Counted from the first letter of the stretch, positions 34,531 through 46,627 are shown. The stretch: DNA of 64,000 nt from Salvator merianae (GCA_003586115.2 QVOM02000101.1:27443376-27507375), one strand, 5' to 3'. Notes: a model not told the origin generated them from the letters alone. Numbers and translations are program-made.

Positions 34531-35700
34531 TGCTATCTGGAAATGGCCACTACACCATCAAAATAACCAAAGATTTGTGTCACACCATCATGAGAGCAAG
34601 TTCTCAGTGATCTAGAGTATGTGCTATTCATCCATTTAGAGGTGTCATAGTCATATCTTCTATAACACTATGGTTTGGATCCTACATATCACCACTGTTG
34701 AAGCCTAATAATACTATCCAGAGTTTCTGAGTTTACTTTAAACAACCACAGTCCCATTTTATCACCTATGAAAAAGCAAGAGAAAAAGGGAGAGCCAAAA
34801 ATGCTTTACAAAATAATGTTATACAAGGTAACAACTGTATATGTTTTCACATAAAATTAAGTCCATAGAGAATTTCTTTTAGAGGTTATCATTTTTTTTT
34901 AATTGTGCTACTTCACCATGAGAAGATGTACAAAAAGTAATTCTCATATCCTTTGAGACTGAATAATACTCTTAAATGCACAACCAGTTCTGAGAACCTG
35001 AAGATGAAAACGTAATAAGCTAAAAGTAAGGAAATTAAAATTATATAGGAGCAGTGTTCTGTTTTACAATATTGGATCCACTCTGTCTCTTTCTTATTCC
35101 AATAGCAAGTAACAGATGTAAAAAAGGAATGATATAGAACCAATGTTTATATAACAAGTAAAATGTGAAAGACTACCCAAATAAATTTAGCAAATGCATT
35201 GAGTTGCTAACTTTTCCTGCTTAAAACATGAACAAATACGAGGACTCTGCCCCCACAAAGGGTTCATACAAAAAAAAAGAAAAGAAGAAAGAAGAAACAA
35301 ATTGGCGAGTTTAAATTATTTACAGGGCAGACATTGTTTATGTATTATTACAATACTGTGGACAAATCATCATCTAGCAAAAAACTGTCTTGATGAAGTA
35401 TAATGTATGCAATGTATATATAAAAGCACATATACATACACAAATGTCACTTGACAAGCAACATTTCTTCTCTATCATAGTCTGTGACAGCAGAGGGGAA
35501 AAAAAATCAATGCTTAGAGATGAGGTTGCTCACACATTATTCTGCCCTTCTGTCCTCTCATAAACATTCTGAACTTTTAAAGATAGGTTAGAGCAGAGTT
35601 GGGAACACAAGAGTAGTGCCTAGCCTGGGAGGGGATACAGATCTGATTATTTTCAGAATGTCTACAGCTTTAGTGAGTAGTTTGAGATCTCTCACCACCA
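34531..35700. other. Unassigned AT-rich sequence
   Basis: No features recognised. Confidence 0.4.
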
Positions 35701-35708
35701 GTTTCCAC

Positions 35709-36022
35709 TAGAGATGTTCACAAACTGAAATGTAGCTCGAATTCAACTGCCATTGGTTTGTGTTTAATTAAAAAAAAATAGAACTACCTTTGGTTCATGT
35801 TCACTTTGAACCATGCAAACCACTCGGTTCACTGTGGTTTACTTGGTACATTGGAACATCTTTGGTTTGGTTGAATCATCATCATCATCATCATTATTAT
35901 TATTATTGTTATTATTACTTTTACCCCTACACTGCTGAGTGGTTCAGTTTGCATGTGAACCATGTAAACACCACAATCCACTGTTAACTGTGAAAGAACT
36001 GAACCAGTTTGGCACATCTCTG
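35709..36022. mobile_element. hAT-like MITE with internal ATC/ATT repeat
   Basis: Left TAGAGATGTTCACAAACTGA and the reverse complement of the right end (CAGAGATGTGCCAAACTGG) form about 19 bp of imperfect terminal repeat. The flanks GTTTCCAC (35701-35708) and GTTATCAC (36023-36030) agree at 6 of 8 positions, consistent with an aged hAT duplication. An ATC/ATT run sits at 35877-35917. The internal GGTTCA/TGAACC words are typical of this family. Confidence 0.7.
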
Positions 36023-36180
36023 GTTATCACACTTCACCTTTGATATAAAAGGCACAGGTAGTGTTTCTACTGTTGATGGTAAGGTGGCTTCCAATGGCCA
36101 GCAATGAAGGTAACTGGCCTCAGAGCCCCCAAGATATCCATTTCAGTGGTGCAACAAGGCCTAGTATGCTGCTGGGCTTT

Positions 36181-36624
36181 GGGCCTGTTCTCACTTTGAG
36201 CTAGCAAGAGTCAGGAATACTCACTAGGAAAGTGTCCATGTGACTGGGAGCAATATACAACCACTCCTGATTACAGCTATTGTGGACCAGTAAATTCTGC
36301 TCCGCAGTTTGACTAGGAGCAATATTTCTGGCTGTGAATACATGGCCACTCTGTGCACCCCAGCTGCACCTGAGCAATTGTGTAATTGTGCCTGTGCATG
36401 TCTGTGCACTCTGGAACATTGCCAGTCAACATGGCAGTGACTGGATAATTCCCAGCCACTGTCATGGTGAGCATCTGGAGCAGAATACCAGCATCTGCAG
36501 TGTGAATGCTGGTAACCTGCTTCTATTCAAGTTGACAGTCTCACTCAACAAATGGTGTCCACACTGTGGGGTCAATTCCATGTTAGAATTGGATAATTAT
36601 CCCATTCTAACATGGAAAGGGTAA
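36181..36624. mobile_element. Multi-hairpin MITE copy
   Basis: Starts GGGCCTGTTCTCACTTTGA and ends GGTAAAAAGGCCCC. Internal stems are: GCTAGCAAGAGT/ATACTCACTAG (imperfect) near 36200, CCAGTCA/TGACTGG near 36422, TACCAGCAT (36486-36494)/ATGCTGGTA (36506-36514), and CCATGTTAGAAT (36578-36589)/ATTCTAACATGG (36604-36615), perfect. The last is the CpG-decayed equivalent of the 790-827 hairpin. No clear target duplication. Confidence 0.7.
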
Positions 36625-38469
36625 AAAGGCCCCTTGTCATTGAGGTCTACTGGTATTCCAATCCAGAAGTGGATCAAGAAACCATTTTCATCCTCCCGAT
36701 CCAGAATACACTCCATCTTGTGCAACTGGATACTAGAGGATGAGGCCTTTCTAGTCCTCACCAGCATGCAAACAAAAAAGATACAGAAGGCTATAATATT
36801 GTCTAATATAGAATAAAGGTGAGGTCCTTAGTTACAAGAGTAAATAACATATTTGGTTTTTATTTTACTTTTTAACAATCCTGAGGAGGAAAGAGAAAAA
36901 GAAAACTCATGCAATGGGAAGTTAATAACTAGCAGGCAGCTGACCATTCACTATTCAAAGGCAGACAAACAGATCTGGAGGAGGAAAAGAGATGGAATGA
37001 GGCAGAGGGGGGGGGGAAAGTTAGAATCAATGTATCAAAACCAACATGCTATTAAGGAAATAATGTGGTCAATTGTCCAATCATGTGTTCAACTGTTTCC
37101 AAATTGCAAGGATCTTAAGATTAGGGGTGTTACACAGATACACACTAGGAGAGCTGAACTTGCAGGAAGGTGAGGAAGTGTTTGTTTGTTTGTTTAAGTC
37201 AGAAGGAGGAAAAGGCAGTCACCCCACCAACATGCCAAAATCAAGAAACCTTTACCAACCATCAAAATTGTGTCTGGCGATTCCTTCAGTGCAATTTTGA
37301 CAGGTGAGGGAAGGGCTGCCTCTTGTAAGAATTGGAGAGAGGGAATTCCCACTTTGAATCTGATAGCAGGAAGGGGTTCCCTGTTATTCCAAAAGCATAA
37401 CCACCATTATTGTGGCATGGAGGGACAAGGTCTGGCATCCCTGTAGATGTTCTTCCTCTGTACTGAATGCCCAATAAGGGACAAAGTCATACAGACACTG
37501 TGTCCCCATTGCACACTTAAGGCTTCATAAAGGTGTCCTGCAGATCCAACAAATATTGTCATAAAACCAATAGGATTGAAAGGCTTTCTTAGCAACTTCA
37601 TTTAAAATGCATAATATAGGGGAATTTCTATTACTATACCTTGAGCAACAATTTACACTAGAGTTCTTATTTGTTGAAACAAAGTTTTTAAATACATTTC
37701 TACCTTTCTTTTCATTTTTTTATACATTTTATAAATGAAGATAACTGTATCTTTCAGAATAAAGTTTGCCTCATTCTTTCCACAGCAATTCAATATAAAA
37801 CTCAATTCTTCTGTACTACTTCTAAATTTGAATAAACTGGCTTTTTTTTTTTTTTTTAAGTATTCACAATTGATGAGTATTAATATTAAATGCAGATTTC
37901 TTGTTAGGCCTTGTTTGACTAATTATACACAAGTACCCTTAAAGCCAATTTATTTGAGAGCAGAGAAAAACAAACAAAAATGATTACTATGGTTGATGAA
38001 TACATATAAACATTAAGTAGCATAAATTCATTAACCAGAAGAGATACTACATTAAACACTATTGCTATAAATGCTTCATTTTTACCATTTTTAGAGCTTT
38101 CTAGCCAATGAATCAAGAAAAGCTGTAAATATGCTACCAAAGAGAAGCTCTTTCTATCCTTACAGCTCCACTCACACAAACAAGTCTTCTTAACTGGCAG
38201 CCATTTTCCTTCTATGACTTTTTAGCTATGGGGGTCTAATAAATATGTTTCTCAGATAAATAGCATTTGCTCCTTCATTGTCAGAATATTATCAGTATTG
38301 AGTCATGTTTAAGACTGCATCTAACTGCATTTTCTTGGTTGCTGTTTAAAATAGCTTTAAAATAGTTTTGATCTTGCAGCTGCCGCACTCCAGTGTTTCG
38401 CTGAATCTACATTAAGGCAAGAAAACACACTTTCAAAATGTCACAGACTACCTTCACTAGGCTGTTTGC
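36625..38469. other. Unassigned intergenic sequence
   Basis: The first 170 bp resembles 27550-27720. A minus-strand frame at 37407-37601 (PIGFMTIFVGSAGHLYEAL) is open but unrecognised. A T18 run lies near 37841. Confidence 0.4.
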
Positions 38470-38516
<47 letters not shown>

Positions 38517-38519
38517 TTT
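38470..38519. repeat. TTTA microsatellite
   Basis: About 12 perfect units. Confidence 0.97.
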
Positions 38520-38694
38520 CAGGATGCAGCCTGAAATTTCTGATATGCAGGTTAAAGCCTTATACTTGACAAAATGTCATGTCATCTGAGTAGAGTGTGT
38601 GCACCAATGGTCTGTGGCAACAAAGAACGTGTTGGTAAATTTGTGCATTTTCTTCAGACTTGTCTCAGTTGTTAGACAATCTTGCCTGTCTACT

Positions 38695-38880
38695 AGAGAT
38701 GTCCCAAACTGGTTCTATCCTAACAAAGTTTGCAGCAAATAGGGGGTGCTTGATGTTCTTATTTTCAAACCAAATCAAACACTCTCCTCTGTTCTGTTTA
38801 AGTTTTCAATGCAGAATCAAAACTAGGTGCATTAGATGAACTGTTTCAAGAACAGTTTGAAGTATGTGTGCCCTTAAAAA
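38695..38880. mobile_element. Fragment of the TAGAGATG hAT-like family
   Basis: CTAGAGATGTCCCAAACTGG opens it, and GTTTCAAGAACAGTTTGAA words follow. The right end (near TGTGTGCCC) is uncertain. Confidence 0.4.
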
Positions 38881-39059
38881 AGACATATTTCTGCTCTTAA
38901 TCACCAATATTTTGAGATATCTTCTGTTCATTTATTGATTACTGTCTTGACTTTTGCAGTGGAGTGATCCAAGTTCCAACAACTGGTGCTTGTTTAAGTT
39001 TTATTGGCTACTTTGTTTTGTTTATGTTTTGGTGCCTGGGAATCTGATGTAGCTGCGTT

Positions 39060-39190
39060 AGGAACCAGGAAGGGGGAGGGGCTCGAGAAAGGAAACTTGA
39101 GAGTATAAAAGGACTCAAATCAGAGTGTTTTTCACTTGAACATTTTTGAGGAGAGCAGCTGCAGTTCATTGTCAGTCCTGCTTGAAAGCA
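39060..39190 (+). promoter_or_regulatory. TATA-box-like promoter candidate
   Basis: GAGTATAAAAGGACTC (about 39100-39115) follows a GGAAGGGGGAGGGGCTCG G-rich element by about 25 bp and lies about 80 bp before a microsatellite. It could be a retroelement or cryptic promoter. No gene follows convincingly. Confidence 0.25.
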
Positions 39191-39191
39191 T

Positions 39192-39327
39192 GTGGTTTGG
39201 TTTGGTTTGGTTTGGTTTGGTTTGGTTTGGTTTGGTTTGGTTTGGTTTGGTTTGGTTTGGTTTGTTGCTGTGCTGTGCTGTGCTGTGCTGTGCTGTGCTC
39301 TGCTCTGCTCTGCTCTGCTCTGCTCTC
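39192..39327. repeat. Three-phase pentanucleotide array TTTGG / TGCTG / CTCTG
   Basis: About 14 TTTGG units are followed by about seven TGCTG units and about five TCTGC units, with no spacer between blocks. Confidence 0.97.
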
Positions 39328-40260
39328 TGATGTGGTTCCTGGCTTTATTCTCTTTGCTCTGTTGCTGTGTAACCATTGCTTACTCTAGTCTCTCTCTCCC
39401 TTACTTGTCCTGATATTTTTAGTTTAGGGAATAGGTTAGAGGGGTAGGTGGAAAAGTTCTTTTTTTTTTGGTTCTTATTAGGGTTAAGTTGTGTAGGTTC
39501 TCTGATCTACCATGCTAGATTGTAGATTGCTTGTGCTATTTGTTACTTGCTTTAGCTGCTGCTACACTCTTGTTTGCTTGCTTGGCATGGGATTAGAGAT
39601 AGGAGGTAGGCATGTAGGTAATGATTTTCAAAACAAACAAACAAAGCAAACCATCAACAGTAGAGGAAGCACACAGCAACCCAAGGATAGCAACCACACA
39701 ACAGAACAGCAACACATCATTAAGGGTTATGTCAATGCACAAGAGCCAGGGACAGGAACGGATCAAAGACTCATTGTTAGTAACTGTGCCACCAAGGATT
39801 ATGCTAATGGACAACAACTGGGAAATAACTGATGAATCATTTTAACTCATGAAGATACTAAACTTAAGATAAACATTAAGGAGGGGGGAAAAAACCCTCT
39901 ACAATTGCAACTTGGATAATATCTGCCAAAAGTTTAAACACTGTAATTTAGCAAGATCCTAAAATATTTACAAAGGCTTTTAATCTTTAGATAAATCATT
40001 CAAAGTTTTTTTTTCTTTTTCTTTTTTAACATGCTGCGGTCTTCAGTGTCTCATTAAAATATACTGGAACTGTTTCTTATCAACTAAGATAAGCAGGCTG
40101 GGAAGATTAATGGAGGTGGCTGCTTCTCTTTAACTAGAAAAATATTTGTCTGTTCTTAACAGTGAATGACCATTAGAGGGCTTCTTCAGAGAACTAAGTT
40201 ATAAGTGCTGCCTAATGTCTAATGGATGATTGAATCACTGCATCTTAAATCTGGGAAGTT
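39328..40260. other. Unassigned sequence
   Basis: Contains a CTCTCTCT run near 39388 and a CAAA-rich stretch near 39632. No gene recognised. Confidence 0.4.
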
Positions 40261-41250
40261 GTGAAACATGGTGATAAGAAAGTTGAAACTAGAAAAAAAC
40301 TGGACTTTATTTTGCAGGAATTACATAATTCCTTTGAAAATCAGGTGCAGAATTTCGAGAGATTAAGACAAGATGTTAAAAATGAAATAGGTGGCGTACA
40401 CACTGAAGTTCATGAAACAAAGGATAAGGCTCTAAAACTGGATGAGTTTATGGCAGAAATTCCTCAGAAAAAAATTATGGCACAAGAAATACAAATAGAG
40501 GCATCTGAACCCACCACAGACAAAGTGTCAAGGGATGTAATGGTGTTCTCTGTGAGGAAAGTTACAAGAGATGCTGTTCTAGTGAGACAGTATGAGTCAC
40601 TACCAGCAACAGTTCAAGGTTTTACTTTGTTGTTGAAGGAAGCCCTGGGAAAAACTCACAAGGGAGAAAGGAATATATGAGGCTAACAGTAAAAGAAGTA
40701 ATCTTTATTTGGAATCAAAAAAGACTCAGGCTGAACTTTGTGAATAAGATACAACATTTTTGGTTTAAATATGGAAAGGACTGAAGGAAAAGGGGAAAAA
40801 AAAAGAACTGAAGGAGCCAGAAGGAGGAACTTAAGAAGTGGGATTGAAGAATAATGGGCAGAAGCTGAATTATTGAAAGACTGAACGGAGAAGAAGATTT
40901 TGAGAGCTTGCTGAGAATGGATAAATATAATAATTTACTGATAAATAAGACAGTTGATAGATTTTGGTGAAAACTGGAAACCCTCAATTGAACTTTTGCA
41001 AGAATTAGAAAGTGGACTTGGAAAGTGGACTAGTGTTTGCTGGATTGAAAGAATGAAGAGGAAAGAAAATCATCGGTAGAAGAAAAGAACTGGGTGGTTG
41101 GGGGGCAAGAATTATGAAATCTAGAAGAAATTTTGGAAGAAGTAGGAAGTCAGTAGTTAAAATGTTAGTTGATGAATCATGAAACATTTAGTGTAATTTT
41201 ATATATCTAAAAATAATAATAAGAAAAAAAGAGAAAAAAAAAAATACAGA
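40261..41250 (+). mobile_element. L1 copy with internal deletion
   Basis: The 3' part is clearly L1. MDKYNNLLINKTVDRFW (from 40917), then after a frameshift ENWKPSIELLQELESG, matches the ORF2 C-terminus of the L1 at 29235-30153. The 3' UTR shares GAAATCTAGAAGAAATT and TGTAATTTTATATATCT with that copy. The 5' part (40261-40680) is a 139-codon open frame without an early ATG. It is highly charged with heptad-like spacing (QNFERLRQDVKNEIG, then EVHETKDKALKLDEFM), as expected for an ORF1 coiled coil, but its match to ORF1 is inference. The RT and endonuclease regions are missing, so the copy is internally deleted or rearranged. A poly-A-like run ends it. Confidence 0.7.
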
Positions 41251-41265
41251 AAGGACCAACTGATG

Positions 41266-41273
41266 ATTGTATA
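41266..41273. repeat. Left 8-bp target-site duplication
   Basis: ATTGTATA, repeated exactly at 41625-41632. Confidence 0.88.
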
Positions 41274-41624
41274 TAAGGATGTGCACAAAAATAAATTTCA
41301 TTCTTGATTTGTTTTTTAATTGAAAATCCAAATTTTCAATTTGTCAGCAAATTCCACTATCGAAAAATACATTTTTCACCTTCGTTTTCGCATTTTTCAC
41401 CTTTGTTGTTCCATTGAAAATGCCATTTCATGGTTTAAACATAGCGAAAAAGTACAAAAATGTGAATATTTGAAGAATCCCATTTTCACAAAAGAATAGG
41501 CTTTCTCATTTTCGATCGAAAGCCCATAAGTGTGAAAAAAGTCATTTTCATTTTGATGCAAAAATTTGCAAAAACGAATCTTTGAATGAACTTTTGAATA
41601 CGAATCGAAATATGCACATTCCTA
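41274..41624. mobile_element. hAT non-autonomous MITE, intact ends
   Basis: This 351-bp element has left end TAAGGATGTGCAC and right end ATATGCACATTCCTA, flanked by the perfect 8-bp duplication ATTGTATA. The interior shares ATTGAAAATGCCATTT and CATGGTTTAAACA with the 27773-28090 copy, in opposite orientation. There is no transposase frame. Confidence 0.88.
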
Positions 41625-41632
41625 ATTGTATA
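41625..41632. repeat. Right 8-bp target-site duplication
   Basis: ATTGTATA, identical to 41266-41273. Confidence 0.88.
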
Positions 41633-42498
41633 TATTACCAACCTAATAGCCATTCACCAACATCTACAAGATGGGTGGCAAGCACCATGAGACTATTAAT
41701 TGCATCTGACACTTCTAGCCAGAAAGCAGCCAGTTCCCACCATCAAAGGTGAAGTGGGGTTGGATTGATGGTTTTCTGCCAATGAGAGCTTCAAAGTTCA
41801 GTTAAGTTTCTAGACAAAGTTGCCTATCCCCAGGGGAACACAACTCTGTCATAGCAGAATAGCAACAAGTAGTTCTTCAGGCAAAGTGGAGCAAAGTGTC
41901 TTTGACAACACAGAAGCAGCAGTTCCAAAATGACAGGAAGGGATCTTGGAGGTTGTAGGTGACAAAAGATCGTACTGGGCTACTCCTGGTGTTCATTTGT
42001 ATGCACATTTGGATCCTGAGGCTGCTCCTAAGTTCTGCCCAGGAGAGGGACTGATACATAGCATAATGTAAGTTAATCAGTAAGCTCTGGTGGGGGGGGG
42101 GGGAGAAAGAAAGAAAGAGAAAAATGTGAGGGACAGAGGGCAAGTGATGTATTGCTTATTTCACTATAGTCCATGTATGTTTTTGGACAGTGTTCATGGG
42201 TTACATGGGTGACATTTACCTAAGACATAAGTGTCAATCATTGGCTGGAACCAGTTTTCAACCAGATTTAAATACTGCTGTCTTACACTCTTAATGAGAG
42301 TCTTCTCAGATGTATATACAATGCTGCTGTTATCAATAGGTTGGTCTGGGATGCCAAATAATGTTTAATGTTCTCTTTTTAATACCTATCCGAGAACGTA
42401 TCAGTTACTATCAAGTCATCTGAATGGATTATCTCCTGAGAAAAAGCTTCTTCTCTAATTCAGCCCTGCTTATCCAGATGCCTCTATTCCAGGCCTTA
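41633..42498. other. Unassigned sequence
   Basis: Only a G12 run near 42091 stands out. Confidence 0.4.
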
Positions 42499-42560
42499 TA
42501 GATATAGATATAGATATAGATATAGATATAGATATAGATATAGATATTGATATTGATATA
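42499..42560. repeat. GATATA hexanucleotide microsatellite
   Basis: About nine units, the last two as GATATT. The same motif on the other strand recurs at 63551-63611. Confidence 0.97.
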
Positions 42561-42869
42561 TTTCAATCAGTCCCTTGTCCTTTTATCAACCAGACCTGTC
42601 TTTCCAAGATGTGTTCTGGTGAACTAAGATGGATCCTGGTCTAGTACAGAGTTCCAGGCTTCCTGGTCCAATTCCCTGTATTTTAAACCTATGTGCCAAT
42701 TGTATTTATGTTGTGGTCCAGGAGTGTCAGTATCTTGGCAGAGATTTATCTTTAGTGGCAGAACACTCTAGGACTTTAGGATTCTGGGTAAAGTTTGCTA
42801 TACCCCATAGCTTTACAAATACATGAACAGAGACCCTCTTACTTTCTTTCATTATTCTCTGCAAAGAGC

Positions 42870-43004
42870 AGTTTGGTGAACATTCAAACCAAACTTTGAA
42901 ATCATTTGAGACATTTGAAATTTAATTAGAATATGTTTGAAGTTAATGGGTTTGGTTTAAACCAAACTGTGAAAAAAGCTGTTATTTCACATCTCTACTT
43001 TCTA
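42870..43004. mobile_element. hAT-like MITE fragment
   Basis: AGTTTGGTGAACATTCAAAC, then GGTTTAAACCAAACTG and the end TTCACATCTCTA are words of the TAGAGATG family. Confidence 0.45.
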
Positions 43005-43570
43005 CATGGGGTATCTCATATTCCATGGCCTTGCCGACACTATATTTTGCCCAGATGGCAAAATGGTCAGTTGGGGAAAAATTGATCTAAATAGTCAACT
43101 AAGTGGCTCAGGTAAAACTGGAAAATGAGTGCTCTGTGAATGTTTTAGGCGTTAAAAGTGTTTGCAGAGCACATTTGGGTATCTGTGTGAATGGCTAAGG
43201 CATATCAAAAGTCAGAAGCACAATGCAGCCATTATGCAGAACTTTTTGCCAAACATTTTTCACAAAAGTAAATTTCAGTTTTAGTAAATTCTGGGCCCAG
43301 TTTGAAGAAATAATTTTAGGTGCATGCCTGTTTCATGCATTTGGGAATGACTCTTAATTTGGGAAATAAGTGGTTTTCTTCCATGGTAATGTATGCCTTA
43401 GGATTATTGGTAATGTCAGAAGAAATAGCTGTTTGCACCACTAGCATACTATTCTGGTCCTGTTGGCATGGTCTAGTGGGAGAAGCATTCAGGTTTTTTC
43501 AACCATGAATAAGCCAGAACTGAAATTTTCATTTGTTATGCTTCTAAAACCTATTTTAGCCTGTCTTGTT
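43005..43570. other. Unassigned sequence
   Basis: No features recognised. Confidence 0.4.
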
Positions 43571-43626
43571 ATCCATCGATCCATCCTTCCATCCATCCAT
43601 CCATGCATGCATCCATCCACCCATCT
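43571..43626. repeat. CATC microsatellite, imperfect
   Basis: About 13 CATC/CATG-type units. Confidence 0.9.
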
Positions 43627-43888
43627 GTCTGTTTTCTATCTATCCTTCTATCAGATTAATCTACAACATGCAGTGATCAAACAATACTATTACATCAAGT
43701 TCCTAAAACTTATCTAAGATGAAATATAAGAAAGTGTGCATCTTCATCCTTGAAAATTTAGATCTATCCACTCAAGTTTAAGCGCCCTTTGCAGTTTTGT
43801 CCCTTTCCTCCTTGAACATGCAGTTTTTTCACATGTAAGAATCTCAAACACAGAAAAATAAGAATATATTTTATTGTGTTTACAAATG

Positions 43889-43959
43889 ATATAGATAGAT
43901 AGATAGAGAGATAGATAGATAGATAGATACACATAGACGTGTGTGTGTGTGTGTGTGTG
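43889..43959. repeat. GATA and GT microsatellites
   Basis: About ten GATA units (43889-43929) then about 11 GT units (43938-43959). Confidence 0.95.
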
Positions 43960-44044
43960 AAAAAAAAAAGGTAAAATATATTTTCCAAGAGATAATAACT
44001 CTTGCCAAAATATGACTTTTATCAGTTAATTAATCTTGGTTTAT

Positions 44045-44110
44045 TTATAAGATTTTTATACCATCCAATATTGCAATCTCAGCGTAGCTTACTATCATGT
44101 AGTTAGGTCC
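44045..44110 (-). mobile_element. LINE 3' tail fragment
   Basis: The minus strand reads GCTACGCTGAGATTGCAATA, then GGATGGTATAAAAATC, the tail type of the CR1/L2-like LINEs. Confidence 0.45.
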
Positions 44111-45290
44111 TAAAGCATTTTGATATAAAGTGGAATAAAGGAATATAGGAAATTAAAAACAAAATAGCTAACAGCTAGCATGAGGATCCATTCAACTGGG
44201 TGCCATGATTATGATTTCATTTGCAAGTATCTTAAATAGTTTACTAGCAAACTGTGTAATTATTTGTTTAGTTGCATGTGGGTGGGGAGGATACATTTTG
44301 TACTAAGATTGGCTGGGACCTCTATCCAAGTCATTTTTGGCATGACTTCTTCATAGTTGGAAATATAGCTATAGATCCCCCCCCCCCTTCCCCTGTGGTA
44401 TACCGTATGAAAACAAATGAGCGAAAAACACAGTGATGGGGCATGGTGGCAAGTTCAGGGGAAAAAAAGAAGAATTTGCAACAGAACATTATTCACTGAT
44501 TCTGTGGCACAACATATGGCCAAAAGACTAATGTGGTCAGATGCGAAACCTGACAGCTTAATATATCAATGAGGCAAATGTGGAAGATAACTTTGCAGCC
44601 AATGATGCTCTAAAATGTGGAGGGGGGAGGAGGGACAGGAGGAGTAAGAGGAAAAGGAAAATAAACTCAGAGCCCTTGCATGATTTCAAAACAAATATCT
44701 TTGATCAGGCTGCTTTTCCTTAGTTTTTGTTTGTTTTATTTTTCTTTTTAATTATTATCTGGATTCAATTCATTGAAAGTTAGTTGTGGTTGTTTGTCAG
44801 TGAATTCTCAAGATTTAATAAAACTTACTGGAAATCTTTTGTGGCATAAGTAGAGCAGGCGGGAGTGGGTATGCATAAGGATATGTGCAGGTACTCATAT
44901 ACCCAGACCATATAAATATGTAAGGATTTGAAAACCACTGGATAGATATAATGCATTGTTTACATTTTTCTTATATCTGCATCATTAATATACTGTGCAT
45001 ATTTAATATTATATATATAAAGCTCAGATATATTGGTGTTAGAGAAGACCATATGGCACTAGAAGTAGGTATTGTTGTAGAATCAAGATGGCACCTACAT
45101 TTTCTTTTTAAATGTAGTAGTAGATCATGAATGAAATCACATTTTACAACCAAGAATTCAATAATTAACAGGCTGTAAATGTGTTTATCTGTACTGTGTT
45201 TAGACAGTCATTGTCAAAGGGAAAATAGTACCTGCTTCCCTCCCAATTGGCAGTTTCCCAAGAAAAGAAGAGAACAAATTAAAGGGAAGT
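44111..45290. other. Unassigned sequence
   Basis: No features recognised other than a C10 run near 44380. Confidence 0.4.
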
Positions 45291-45299
45291 GAGGAGGTT

Positions 45300-45765
45300 T
45301 AAAAAGTGCCACCATTCCAGAAGGACACCATGGTCAATGGTATTGAAAACTGCTTAGAGATCTAAGAGAACCAGCATTCCCTCTGTATTTCTCCTGATGA
45401 AGGTCATCAACCAGGACCATCAAAATGGTTTCAGTGTCATAATAGGCTCTGAAGTCAGATTGAAATGGGCATACTAGGGCACTGAGTGGTAGCTGCTTAG
45501 CTCATTTGGCTTTTATCAGCCAAAAAGGACAAGGATCCAGAGAGCAAGTAGACATCCAAAACCCAGCAAGCAGCATGTCTGCATCATCAGGCTGCAATAA
45601 TTGAAACTGTTTCAAGATAAGTGGACCAGACGGGTCTCTAAACACTTGAAATAACTTTCTGTTGAAGAGTAAAGGTGCCACTGTCATGGTGTAGACAGCT
45701 GTATAAAGAAACAATATTTCCAATGAAATATCCCTAGAGGATTTTCTACAACTGGACATGTGCTC
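45300..45765 (-). mobile_element. CR1/L2-like LINE, RT N-terminal fragment
   Basis: The minus strand corresponds to the RT start of the copies at 8796 and 59519. GPLILKQFQLLQPDDADMLL and CSLDPCPFWLIKAK appear at 45502-45680, and the VLLDLSKAV-type text at 45340-45400 is followed by a truncation. Confidence 0.75.
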
Positions 45766-46249
45766 TGCAGTAAAAACAACAACAATAACAATAACAGATC
45801 TTGTTGTGGAAGCTGCATGCTTCTACTTTCACAGCATGGCTCTACATTTGAATTAATAAGCATAGATCATTATAACATCTGCTTTCCCTACATGTGTTAA
45901 CGTATGCAGAAAGTTGTGCAGTTTCAGGGTTCCTTGAGACAAAATTACAGTCATTCACAGAGCTTAGATACTTGGACTCCTGCTGATATTGCAAGTTGTT
46001 TTCCCACTGCAGCTTGGCTGGAATTTTGACATCTTTTACCAGCAGGTGAAACGGCTACAAAATAAAATGATAATAACTAGGTATTTTCAATGTACTTCTT
46101 CAGTGTGCATAACATGCACACAATTGTTGACAATAAAGGCTAAAAGGAACATAAAGCACAGTAGTGTATGTGCATTTCATAGGTCTAATATATGCACACA
46201 ACACTTCCTATTCAATTACAATGAAAAAAAATATTTGGACTATTCTAAC

Positions 46250-46403
46250 TAGAGATGTGCAAAGTTCAGTTCATGATCAAAAGTTTCATGTTCAAAAGGA
46301 ACTGATTTGATTTGAACCGAATCAAGGACCTACTCACAAACACAAACTATTGAATCAAACTGTCCATGTTTGCTGTCTTTTTGCCCTTTAAAGGGGCTTT
46401 AAA

Positions 46404-46452
<49 letters not shown>

Positions 46453-46560
46453 GGGTTTTTTTTCCAAATTCGTGTTTAATCTGTTCAAAGTTTCAGTTTT
46501 AACTTATTGTTAAAGGTCCAATCAAACCAAACTGCCAAAATTTGTGTATATCTCATCTAT
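46250..46560. mobile_element. hAT-like MITE with internal AAT repeat
   Basis: Begins TAGAGATGTGCAAAGTTCAG and ends near CAAAATTTGTGTATATCTCA. An internal CCCTTTAAAGGGG palindrome and a 15-unit AAT run (46404-46450) lie at the centre, the position where relatives carry other inserts. The target duplication is not convincing. Confidence 0.55.
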
Positions 46561-46627
46561 TAACTGTCCAACAGTAATATCTTTTTTAAAAAAGTTTTCC
46601 ATTATCTTAATCATGAAGTACATGTGC

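Noticed and set aside
39136..39413. VWFGLVWFGL repeat protein and a CRISPR-like array
   Set aside because: It is a 5-bp tandem repeat with no spacers and is not a protein repeat or CRISPR array.
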